From NCBI GenBank assembly GCA_002104905.1, contig MCFE01000086.1, forward strand, positions 1 to 64,000: a stretch of DNA of 64,000 bases, written 5' to 3'. This DNA comes from Basidiobolus meristosporus CBS 931.73 (taxonomy: Eukaryota; Basidiobolomycota; Basidiobolomycetes; Basidiobolales; Basidiobolaceae). The notes under the pieces are model-generated. The model saw only the letters and a list, made by a program, of their open reading frames with translations, ran no database searches and was not told where the DNA came from. Below are positions 9,870 to 19,442 of the stretch, piece after piece; positions within the stretch are counted from its first letter, which is position 1, and each line of letters opens with the position of its first letter. The translations under genes and the position numbers were made by a program.

Positions 9870-12362
9870 CTAAATGTTCATACTGACTAGTCCTAATTTC
9901 AACCTAAGATATTCAAACTTGTCTCTAGCTAATGGTTTGGTAAATATGTCTGCAATCATTTCATCTGTAGGACAGTAAACTAAGCTAACTAAGTTATTCT
10001 CTATAGCTTCACGTATGAAATGATGTCAAATATCTATGTGCTTGGTTCTAGCATGAAAAGTTGGATTTCTACCTAATTGTATACATCCTTGATTATCTTG
10101 AAATAAAGTAATAGGCGTTTTTTGACATAGGCCTAAATCTGTAAAGAGCTTTCTTAACCACATTGCTTCTTTTGTAGCTTCACAGGCTGCCATATACTCT
10201 GCCTCTGTAGTAGAAAGTGCTACGGTTGGTTGCTTTCTTGAATTCCATGAAATGGCTCCTTTACAGTAAAGAAAGGTGTATCCTGTGGTGGATCTTCTGT
10301 CTTCTAAATTTCGTCCCCAATCAGCACCAGAGTATCCCACAAGATCCTGTTCTGAATCCTTATAAGTGTATCTTAAGCAGATATTAGCAGTTCCTTTTAG
10401 GTATCTTAAAATTCACTTAACTGCTGCAATATGATCAGATCCATAATTCTGATTATGTTGGCTGACAACTCCCACTAAATATGAGATATCTGGACGTGTT
10501 CCAAGCATGATATACATCTGACTGTTGACCATAGATTGATAAGGAAAGTCAGGGCTTTCAGATGGCACCAAGCTCTCTTGATTTGGTTGAGTTTTGACCA
10601 AGTTAAGGTTTGTCTCCATTGGGGTAGCTGCCGGTTTACAGTCTTCCATTTTGTACTTCTTTAGTATATCTTGAATATACTTGGATTGACTCAGGGTAAT
10701 AGTCTGGGTACTTCTGTCTATGGAGAACTTAATCCCTAAGTAGTAACTAAGTTCTCCTAGATCGGACATCTTGAACTCCTTAGATAGGCTGGATTTAGTC
10801 TCTTCCAGTGTTTCTAGGTTATTGGCAGCTATAATAAGATCATCCACATATAGAGCTAATAGAACTGGATTTGCTCTATCTGGCTTATTGTATATACTAT
10901 AGTCAGCATTACTCCTTTTGAAACTCAAAGATTCCAAATAAGAATCTATCTTGCAATTCCAGGCTCTCGGTGATTGTTTGAGACCATATAGTGACTTTTT
11001 AAGCTTGCAGACCAAATGGGGGTTATCTTGGTCAACAAACCCATCAGGCTGGTCCATATACATGTCCTCATCAAGTTCTCCATTCAAAAATGCAGTTTTT
11101 ACATCCATTTGATAAATAGAAAACTTATATTTGGCTGCAATAGCCAATATTAATCTGATGGAATTAAACTTGGCTACCGGTGCAAAGGTCTCAGCATGGT
11201 CAAGTCCTTTTGTTTGAGAGTATCCTTTGGCTACAAGTCTTGCTTTGTATCTTTCAATTGTACCATCAGCCTTGTATTTTGTCTTGAAGACCCATCTGCA
11301 TCCAATTGATTTTCGGTTGATTGGTAATTTGACTAAGTCCCAAGTTTGATTTTCCATCAGTGCCTGATATTCCTCAGTCATTGCAGATCTCCAAAACTTT
11401 GTCTGAGGGCTATTTAGGGCCTCTTTTACAGTCTGGGGTTCATCAACATGGACTGAATAGGCATAGGCTAAGTTTGTACCCTCATTGATATAGTAATTTG
11501 GGCTATTTCTTGTCCGATTGGATCTCCGGGCATTTGATACTGGAATGATCACTTCTGGGATATTCCTGGGCACTGATTCTGGCTGAACCACAGTTTTAGA
11601 GTCCTCTGGAGTGAAAAAATTTTCATTGTTTTGCTCTGATTCAATCCTGACAATTGGTGGACTTGAGATCAAATTTACGTCATCATCTGATGTCATTTTT
11701 TGTGAAAATTTTGAATTTTCATCAAACAACACATCCCTGGACTTGATCAGCTTCTTTGCTTTGGTATTGTAGAGTCTGTATGCCTTACTCTCATTGCAGT
11801 AGCCCAAAAATATGCATTTTACACTTTTTGGCTCAAATTTTGACTGATTTCCGGCCAGTTTTCTGGCATATGCTGTACACCCAAATATTCTTAGATGTTC
11901 TGCACTTGGTCTGTATCCATACCATGCTTCAAATGGAGTAGAATCACAAAGTATTCTGTTATAACTCCTATTTTTAAGATATACAGCAGTGGCAACTGAT
12001 TCCGCCCAAAAATCATAGGATAATTTTTGATCATGGATCATAGATCTTGCCATATCAATTATTGATCTGTTAGCTCGTTCTGCTACGCCATTTTGCTGTG
12101 GGGAGTATGGTACAGTAGTCTCTTGCTTTATCCCATGAATTTTGCAGAAGTGGATGAAGAGTTTTGAGGTATATTCTCCACCATTGTCAGAGCATATTAT
12201 CTTGATTTTTTCACCAGTGTCTCTCTCAACCATGGCTTTAAACTCCCTGAACTTAGACAGAGCTTCTTCCTTTTTCTCCATCAAGTAGACCCATGTGTAT
12301 CTTGTATAATCATCAATAAAAGTGATCAAATACTTCATCCCACCTAAGGATAAATTTTGCAT
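9870..12362 (-). pseudogene. Copia element 2 pol: integrase, reverse transcriptase, RNase H
   Basis: Open from 12362 to 10413 (649 codons): integrase core with FIDDYTRY, SDNGGEY and the PQQNGVAER region, the integrase C-terminal region (LRIFGCTAYA), a hinge, then reverse transcriptase ([26 protein letters not shown]). A TGA at 10413-10415 stands where element 3 has TGG (Trp). The frame continues through RNase H (STTEAEYMA) to a second TGA at 10026-10028 replacing AGA (Arg), and ends at TAG 9870-9872 just before the polypurine tract. The upstream gag/protease frame joins this one only if one A of the A7 run at 12396-12402 is skipped. Confidence 0.92.
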
Positions 12363-13842
12363 AGGTCCACACAGATCTGAGTGAATTAGATCTAATTTTT
12401 TTCTTAGTTTTGATTAACCCAGAGCTCTTGAACGGTTGTCTGGCTTGTTTCCCATATATGCAGGCTTCACAGTGCTCCAAAATAGCTGGGGGATCAATTT
12501 TCACTCCAGAAATTAGCTGATCTTTGATCATTTTACGCAAATAATCAAAATTGATGTGTCCAAATCTCCTGTGCCAAAGCATTGGTGTTTCTTCATTTAA
12601 GTTACTTATATTGGCTTCCAGATATGATGGAATATAAGTCAACTTGTATAGGTTCTGATCTCTGATGCCCAAAGCAATATGAGCACCATTTTGATTAGTG
12701 ATCCTGCATCCAGAATTGTCAAAACTGAAACTGAGTCCTTCTGCCATGGCCTTGCTTACAGAGAGTAGGTTCTTGGCTATTTCTGGTACATAGAGTACTT
12801 CTTTAAAGGTCAGTGTATGGCTTCCTTCACTGCTTCTAAGGTTTACTTGGATAGTTCCTTCTCCCACTGCATCAAGTGTTCTATTGTCACCCATGAAAAC
12901 CTTCTTAATTGGAATTTCTTGATATTGGGTAAAAAGTTCTTTTTGGCGTGTAAAGTGTTGAGAAGCTCCAGAGTCAATATACCACGTCTGAGAATCCTTG
13001 TTTGTGGTCATATTTAGTGCAGATATGAATAGTCTATCTTCAGTTGTTGCAGCATTTCCATATTCAGGCTTCTTTTGCTGATAATCTCTCTTTTTGAAAC
13101 ACCGGTCTGATGTGTGTCCTTTCCTTTTGCAGTGGTTGCAAAATAGATTGCTGTTGCCTTTGTAGGGTCTTGGGTACCTCCTTTGTTGGTTATCATTGCT
13201 TATTAAAGCATTTTCTTCTTCCTTCTTATTGGCGCTTGAGTTTCTTAATTCTTCATCCAGGAGCCTTCCATATACATAATTTAACGTCAAATCTTCAGTT
13301 CTGGACTCTAGGGCTGATACAAGGCCCTGAAACTTGTCTGTCAGGCTATTCAGGATGGTAACTATCACATCCTCATCAGTAGTTGGTATGCCCACAGATT
13401 CCATCTCATCTACCAGCAGGGTAATTCTGTTAATTAGATTTTTCATTTCTTCTCCTGGCAGCATCTTTGTAGTAAAGAGTTTTCTTCTCAGATACATTTT
13501 CTTGGCAGCTGAACATGACTGGTAGGTGTCTTCTAATGCCTTCCAGGCATTCTTTGCCGTTTTTGCTCTTGAGCATTGATTTAGCAATTTGTCCTTGACA
13601 TTAAGGCAAATGCAGTTAAAGGCACTTTGTTCTTTCTTCTGGTACTTTAAGGCTTCCTCTCCCACGTTTTTAGGAGGGCATTCTTCTCCCATGACAATAT
13701 CCCAAAGGCCTCTTTCTTGCAGCAGCATCTTCATCTTCACCTTCCACACTTGGTAGTTAGATCCATCCAACTTTTCAGCAGAGGGAAAAATTCCAATAAT
13801 AGCAGTAGTAGACATTGCAGAGAGTGACAGCTCGGGGCTCAT
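12313..13842 (-). CDS. Copia element 2 Gag-protease-pre-integrase polyprotein
   Basis: Start chosen at the ATG 13842-13840, which lies inside the primer-binding site and is the first ATG after the LTR TATA box; the longer frame reaching back to 14088 would lie upstream of that TATA. Order: UBN2/gag-like region (MSPELSLSAM..., WKVKMKMLLQERGLW), retroviral zinc knuckle CNHCKRKGHTSDRC (CX2CX4HX4C), aspartic protease WYIDSGASQHF, GAG-pre-integrase domain MLWHRRFGH. The frame runs off target after KTKKK at the A7 run and stops at 12313; a copy at 49.3 kb with A6 continues in frame into integrase. Capsid and protease functions could be intact. Confidence 0.9.
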   Translation of the reverse strand: MSPELSLSAMSTTAIIGIFPSAEKLDGSNYQVWKVKMKMLLQERGLWDIVMGEECPPKNVGEEALKYQKKEQSAFNCICLNVKDKLLNQCSRAKTAKNAWKALEDTYQSCSAAKKMYLRRKLFTTKMLPGEEMKNLINRITLLVDEMESVGIPTTDEDVIVTILNSLTDKFQGLVSALESRTEDLTLNYVYGRLLDEELRNSSANKKEEENALISNDNQQRRYPRPYKGNSNLFCNHCKRKGHTSDRCFKKRDYQQKKPEYGNAATTEDRLFISALNMTTNKDSQTWYIDSGASQHFTRQKELFTQYQEIPIKKVFMGDNRTLDAVGEGTIQVNLRSSEGSHTLTFKEVLYVPEIAKNLLSVSKAMAEGLSFSFDNSGCRITNQNGAHIALGIRDQNLYKLTYIPSYLEANISNLNEETPMLWHRRFGHINFDYLRKMIKDQLISGVKIDPPAILEHCEACIYGKQARQPFKSSGLIKTKKKIRSNSLRSVWTYAKFILRWDEVFDHFY

Positions 13843-13846
13843 AACC
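13834..13846 (-). other. Primer-binding site, half-tRNA (initiator Met anticodon) type
   Basis: The coding strand reads GGTTATGAGCCCC immediately after the LTR. Its complement GGGGCTCATAACC matches the anticodon stem-loop of initiator tRNA-Met (GGGCUCAUAACC), not the tRNA 3' end. Drosophila copia is known to prime from a 5' half of this tRNA with GGTTATGGGCCC at the same place. The ATG in the middle is the likely gag start. Confidence 0.8.
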
Positions 13847-14196
13847 TGCTGTAAGAGTCTTGGAGATATTGGAAGTGATTTGGAGAACAAGTAGATTATG
13901 TGGTTTTCACTTAATGATTTATTGAATGTAAAAGTAGTGTTTATACTTTTACATGGTCTTGGCATTACAAACACGTAGAATAGGTTAAGGAAGGTCCCAA
14001 GAACATGTGTGCAAAGTTTGGGGCTGTTTGGACCACTTTGAGAATTTTCATGTTCTGGGTACCTGGTATTTTGGTGAAAATATTCCAAGTAAATCCCGAC
14101 AAGGAATTTGGTCAGTATTCTCTAGGATTTGAAGGTGATGATCTAAGTGACTAAGTTAGGTGAATATTTAGGTGGAAAATACAAATTTTTACAACA
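13847..14196 (-). repeat. 5' LTR of copia element 2
   Basis: 350 bp; starts TGCTGTAAGAG (one T-to-C change against other copies) and ends TTTTTACAACA on +. Flanked inside by the primer site and outside by the split gag-pol of element 1. Confidence 0.93.
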
Positions 14197-15170
14197 GGTT
14201 ACAGAGAGTAGGTTCTTGGCTATTTCTGGTACATAGAGTACTTCTTTAAAGGTCAATGTATGGCTTCCTTCACTGCTTCTTAGGTTTACTTGGATAGTTC
14301 CTTCTCCCACTGCATCAAGTGTTCTATTGTCACCCATGAAAACCTTCTTAATTGGAATTTCTTGATATTGGGTAAAAAGTTCTTTTTGGCGTGTAAAGTG
14401 TTGAGAAGCTCCAGAGTCAATATACCACGTCTGAGAATCCTTGTTTGTGGTCATATTTAGTGCAGATATGAATAGTCTATCTTCAGTTGTTGCAGCATTT
14501 CCATATTCAGGCTTCTTTTGCTGATTATCTTTCTTTTTGAGACACTGGTCTGATGTGTGTCCTTTCCTTTTGCAGTAGTTTCAAAACAGGTTGCTGTTGC
14601 CTTTGTAGGGTCTTGTGTACCTCCTTTGTTGGTTATCATTGCTTATTAAAGCATTTTCTTCTTCCTTCTTATTGGCGCTTGATTTTCTTAATTCTTCATC
14701 CAGGAGCCTTCCATATACATAATTTAACGTCAAATCTTCAGTTCTGGACTCTGGGGCTGATACAAGGCCTTGAAACTTGTCTGTCAGGCTATTCAGGATG
14801 GTAACTATTACATCCTCATCAGTAGTTGGTACACCCACAGATTCCATCTCATTTACCAGCAGGGTATTTCTGTTAATTAGATTTTTCATTTCTTCTCCTG
14901 GCAGCATCTTTGTAGTAAAGAATTTTTGTCTCAGATACATTTTCTTGGCAGCTGAGCATGACTGGTAGGTGTCTTCCAATGCTTTCCAGGCATTCTTTGC
15001 TGTTTTTGCTCTTGAGCATTGAATTAGCAATTTGTCCTTGACATTAAGGCAAATGCAGTTAAAGGCACTTTGTTCTTTCTTCTGGTACTTTAAGGCTTCC
15101 TCTCCCACATTTTTAGGAGGGCATTCTTCTCCCATGACAATATCCCAAAGGCCTCTTTCTTGTAGCAGCA
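14197..15170 (-). pseudogene. Copia element 1 gag-protease remnant
   Basis: Continuation of element 1 beyond the nested copy. It holds the protease motif WYIDSGASQHF (near 14425) and gag from KTAKNAWKALEDTY back to MLLQERGLW (15168). In the knuckle region His/Cys are partly lost: near 14570-14585 the first cysteines of the knuckle are altered (CFETTAKG in place of the CNHC reading). A frameshift lies near 14580. The first roughly 50 gag codons and the primer site are missing, replaced by LTR sequence from 15171. Confidence 0.88.
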
Positions 15171-15373
15171 TAGAATAAGTTAAGGAAGGTCCCAAGAACA
15201 TGTGTGCAAGGTTTGGGGCTATTTGGACAACTTATCTAATTTTCATGTTCTGGGTAAATATTCTAAGTAAATCCTGACAAGGAATTTGGTCAGTATTCTC
15301 TAGGATTTAAGGGTAATGATCTAAGTGACTAAGTTAGGTGAATATTTAGGTGGAATTACGAATTTTTACAACA
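15171..15373 (-). repeat. Truncated 5' LTR of copia element 1
   Basis: Matches the last 200 or so bases of the family LTR (as written on +), ending TTTTTACAACA. The first 130-150 bases are deleted together with the adjoining primer site, fusing LTR to gag. Confidence 0.85.
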
Positions 15374-17145
15374 ACTACTTCCACAAATGTTTACAATTAA
15401 AAAGTTGAAGGAAAAACACCAGCTGAATGCCAGCAAGATACCATTAGAGTACAAGCAGAATACTGTCAGAGTATCAGATGAATTCCAAGTGTGAGATTTT
15501 TCATAAGGATATTAGGGTATCTGGTTTAGCACCTAGATAGCTCATATACAATGACCAGTTTGTGAATTTGCTGGAATTCTGTAGGTTTCCAAAAATCCCA
15601 AGCTTGTCCAGAAAATCCCACACTCTGCTGGCAACATTCAGGGAGCATACTCAAAGCACTCCTACCGTTACATTCATGACGTTTCACAATAAGTGTGAAT
15701 CCTGTGCTTCAACCGTTTACACCACTGACCAGTGCAATACCCACTTTCTTGTGATCCCAGATCACTTCCAAAGCTCCCAGAGCTCTTCCGGCAACTGAGG
15801 GAGGTTGGTGTGCACCAAGACCTGAGTCGTGGAAAACCTTATGTGTTGCAACACCAGGGTCAGCTTGTCAAGTCCCACCAAAAGAATGAATCCCAACCTT
15901 TCAACCATGTTCCCAAGTGACACTGTTGAGCAAATCCCGTATTTGAGATCCAGAAGATCTGGGTAGCACCAGCCAGTCCCCATCATGGCCCAGGTATTCT
16001 GGATCCAATTCCCAGGCCGTGGTTGAAGTTCGCCAATGGGCATAACAGGAGCACTGCGTAGGAATCCTTGGAATGGTACCCATCTTTCTGGCGGCGTGAT
16101 CTAGGAGATCCGATCGGGTGCGGCGGGATCGGGGGACTTCGCATGGGGTTGAGTGCCCTTGGATACAATGGATATTGATCTGGCGAGATGCTACCGCTTG
16201 CCTCCTGCAATTCGTTTGTACCATGTCGTACAGAGGGGACGAACGCTCCATTTGGCACGGATTGGCTTCGATGGTTGTCAACCATGTACACGCCCAAAGT
16301 ATTGTGTTTGTTGGGTAAGGATTTTCGACTATGTTGCCAAAAAACCTTATTTGTTGGACTCCACTGTAGCTTGTTCCTCCAGATCATGAACATATGCGCA
16401 GCTCCATGGACACCGTGTCGGGTAATGGTGCTTTGCCCTATGGATCCCCACCGGGTGTAGAAACCCACACCCTCCCGCCATCCTCCAAACCTTCCCGATG
16501 CTAAGACAGATAGCGCATCGATCGGGTGGACAAGACAGTTTTTGGCAAGTATGCTGGAGCAATGGGCATCGATTGCAGCTCAGGGTTATTCAGCAACGAA
16601 TGCATTCTGTGATCCAGCGCCGGCCAATTCCGTGCTCACCGATGACTGCTATTTCGTCATAAGACCAAAGTGTTCCTTAATTCGGGCTGATGTACCTATT
16701 AGGCAAAATTAGTGTGCATCTACGTGAGATTCGTACATGCCCGTATCTCCCTAGGTGTCACCAATCATATTGGTGTCCCATCTCCAAGTGTCAATCCTTA
16801 AAGGTAAATCTTGGGCCACCCCCCGTTCAATATCGGTGGAGAGGGAAGGCAGCGTCGCTCGAGTCATTGTTAGTCTTGCAGCGACCTAGCCTTGGAATGT
16901 GTTGAGGGGAGTGTTAGTGAGGCTTATCGCATCGTTGTCCTCCGGATACCGCTAGAACGATCCATCGCGAGGCGAACCTGATTGGTCACACACTGGATAC
17001 CGATTGATTGGTAAATGGGTCCGTAGGCTCTCCAATCGAACCGAATATTCCACAGAATAGGAACTCGGTTTCCACGGTTCTCTTTTTTTTATCTATTCCG
17101 TATTTATTCCCCGGCTGCCTTGCCCTTTGACTTGTTAAACTAAGT
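15374..17145. other. Intergenic, no gene supported
   Basis: Several overlapping open frames occur between 15560 and 16560 on both strands (longest 161 codons, minus, 15983-16468), but none shows a family motif, consistent splice pattern or convincing codon use. GC rises from copia-like to gene-island-like near 15.7 kb. The last part, with a T-rich run near 17085-17095, should contain the promoter of the transporter at 17146. Confidence 0.45.
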
Positions 17146-18942
17146 ATGGCAGACCCCAAATTAGACGTCGACCATAACGTCGAAACATTATGGGACGCTG
17201 AGCAAATCAACTACGAATCCGAGAAGATCCCTCTGAGCCCATACGCAATCCTTCTGACCTTCTTCGCGGGGATCGGTGGGCTGCTGTTCGGTTACGATAC
17301 GGGTATCATCTCGGGCGCCATGTTGACTATGAAAGAGGAGTTCAACCTGGACACTGTTCAGCAGGAATTCATCGTAGGAGGTAAGTTTTCGCCTCTTTCT
17401 ACCCTTCGGACCTTCTCTCACCCCACCCAGGTCTTACTTTGGGTGCCATTTTCGGTGGCCTGGCTGCTGGTTTGTGTAGTGATATATTTGGCCGTAAACC
17501 GGTCATCATGACCTCCTCGGTGATTTTCACGGGCAGTGCACTCATCATGGCATTTGCCAAGACGTATGGGGTTCTTCTGGCTGGCAGATTTCTGGTTGGT
17601 TTTGCGGTTGGTCTGGCGAGTATGGTCATCCCAGTGTACATTGGAGAGATTGCCCCCAGGTGAGTGTTTGAAGTGACCCGGCCAGTGCAGTAGATACTCA
17701 TGGTTTGATATAGACGTATTCGAGGGACCCTGATCGTGACCAACGTTCTGCTGATTACGGGTGGTCAGCTGTTGGCCAATATTATTAGTTACGCGGCGCA
17801 CGACGTGCAGGATGGCTGGAGATACACGATCGGCTGTGCGGGCATCCCGTCGATGATCCAATTCTTCGGTAAGTGTGGCAATCATCAGGATAGCGGGCAT
17901 TCGATGCTGACCAAAATAACCAGGTATGCTATTGCTTCCCGAGAGCCCCCGCCATCTCATCCGAAAGGGGAGAATAGAACAGGCCAAGCAGGCGCTACAG
18001 AAAATCATCGGCAAAAACGTAAACCCACGGATCATCGATTTCGAGATTTCCAGCATACGCAGCACGTTGTCCGATACCGCCCGCCTGACCGAGGTTTTCA
18101 AGAAGGAGAATATCCGCCCGTTGATCATCGCAGTCGGGCTCCAGATCTTCCAACAGCTGTCTGGCATCAACACCGCCATGTACTACTCGGCGACCATCCT
18201 CAAGATGGCTGGCTTCGATAGCAACGCGAGTGCAACTTGGTTCTCAATCTTCATCGCCGCATCCAACGTGACCATGACAGGTATTGCATTTTCGAGCTTC
18301 GATGTGTGTTGAATTCTGGCATCTAATCCATTGCTGGCAGCGGTGGCGATGTATCTCATCGACAAGGTCGGCAGAAGAAGAATCCTCTTGTACACCATCA
18401 CCGGCATGGCGGCCTTCCTAACTCTGCTTGGTGTTGCGTTCTACTACTTGTTGGGCATCCCCTCGTACTTTGACTCTTGCGCTGAATACGGGGCGGTGTG
18501 CGCGGCCTGCATCTCAGACGATCGCTGCGGCTTCTACCAGAACATGTGCGTCGACAAGTCTAAATTCCTTGGTTTGGCCAGTGAAAACTGTGGGTCGGGC
18601 CGCCCGTGGTCCAGTTGGCTGGCTTTGGCCAGCATCATCATTTATGTAGGCTTCTACGCTCTCGGACTAGGCAATATCCCTTGGGTGGTACAGAGTGAGA
18701 TCTTCCCCCTGTCCATTCGTGGAAAAGCTTCCGGTATTGCTACGGCAGCCAACTGGATTTTCAACCTAATCATCTCCATGACCTTCCTGTCCCTTACTCA
18801 ATCCATTTCCCAAGCCGGAACCTTCTGGCTCTACGGGGGAATCGCCTGTCTGGGCTGGCTGTTCGTCTACTTCTTACTCCCCGAGACCAAGGGCAAGAGT
18901 TTAGAGGAAATTAGAGGGCTCTTCTCCAAGAAAATGTCTTAG
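17146..18942 (+). CDS. MFS sugar transporter, proton/myo-inositol symporter type (SLC2A13/ITR-like)
   Basis: Five exons: 17146-17380, 17431-17659, 17714-17868, 17924-18280, 18341-18942; introns of 50-65 nt, all GT-AG with matching phases; 525 residues. Twelve-helix sugar porter: GGLLFGYDTGIISGA in helix 1, DIFGRKP in the loop 2-3 signature, PESPRHLIRKG after helix 6, QQLSGINTAMYYS in helix 7, DKVGRRR, and LPETKGKSLEE at the C-terminal end. Between helices 9 and 10 lies a cysteine-rich outside loop (about residues 345-390, motif CAACISDDRCGF), which resembles the large loop of animal HMIT and plant INT inositol transporters. IPWVVQSEIFPLSIRGKAS also fits this branch. Substrate is therefore inferred as inositol, other polyols or hexoses possible. 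Plasma or vacuolar membrane. Start is the first ATG with a downstream intact N-terminal tail. Confidence 0.93.
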
Positions 18943-19442
18943 TCCGAGCCGCATCCACTGCTGGCCCCAAATATCCCCACCCGGGAGCCCAGCATCATAT
19001 CCGACTATCACCCTAGAATTCGTAGAGGTGCACTTTTCCATCGACTCTGTCGGTTTATACCAATTCAAAATCAAATAAACAATGAATCAATCCCACCTGC
19101 CATGCCAGCGTGGCCAAATGGAGCGTGGATCGGTCCATTCCATCAGGTCATGATGGGATGGCTGAGATTGGTGTGGGAGCTCAGTGCCACTGGCACCCAT
19201 ATGGTAAATTCCTGAGATCCCAGGCCAGGCTGATTGTTCAGTCCATAATCCCTAAAAGTGTGGCCTAAAATACCATATATATGATGATTGGGATTGGATT
19301 CCAGCTGCGTTGAAAATATCCGCAAAAAAAATCCATCGACCTCATCAGCATCCGCGGCCATGCCTCGTCTCCCCCTAAAAATGGATGTCGCCGATTTAGG
19401 CCCCCTCAGAGTGGTTTCTCTTCACCTCAACTAAAGTTAACT
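18943..19442. other. Intergenic, no gene supported
   Basis: 500 bp between the transporter stop and the LRR gene on the same strand. AATAAA-like sequence near 19073-19083 (TCAAATAAAC) could serve as the transporter's polyadenylation signal. The rest presumably holds the LRR promoter. Confidence 0.4.

Larger units (their letters stand above)
9510..14196 (-). mobile_element. Copia element 2, young, nested in element 1
   Basis: Complete structure: 3' LTR 9510-9858, polypurine tract 9859-9867, pol, gag, primer site 13834-13846, 5' LTR 13847-14196. The two LTRs differ by about four substitutions and one 1-bp indel over 349 bp when compared by eye, so the insertion is recent. The target duplication is GCTTA (9505-9509) / GGTTA (14197-14201), one mismatch, inside element 1. 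Gag and pol are largely intact but carry a frame break at an A7 run (12396-12402), a TGA at 10413-10415 and a TGA at 10026-10028, so it is not autonomous as read. LTR on the coding strand has a TATA-like TATAAA and an AATAAA signal. Confidence 0.93.
6271..15373 (-). mobile_element. Copia element 1, old, interrupted by nested copia element 2
   Basis: Minus-strand Ty1/copia element. Its 3' LTR is 6271-6619. The internal region is 6620-9509, then jumps the nested element and resumes at 14197-15170. Its 5' LTR survives only as 15171-15373. Flanking 5-mers ACTTC (6266-6270) and ACTAC (15374-15378) differ at one base and are the likely target duplication. The split ends re-join in the protease/pre-integrase region: the left piece ends CTTGCTTA, the right piece starts GGTTACAGAG, and the uninterrupted copy reads TTGCTTACAGAG. 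The 5' end is deleted: gag runs directly into the middle of an LTR at 15170/15171, so the primer site and gag start are gone. Pol is broken by frameshifts and stops. Dead. Confidence 0.92.

Noticed and set aside
13843-14088. Open frame of 82 codons extending upstream of gag through the LTR in elements 2 and 3
   Set aside because: It begins upstream of the LTR TATA box, so it would not be in the transcript. LTR conservation between copies explains why it stays open.
15983-16468. 161-codon open frame on the minus strand
   Set aside because: No motif or family resemblance, overlaps several other open frames, and composition gives no coding signal.
17418-18179. 253-codon minus-strand frame across the transporter
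   Set aside because: Shadow of the real spliced + strand gene; it spans introns and has no motif.
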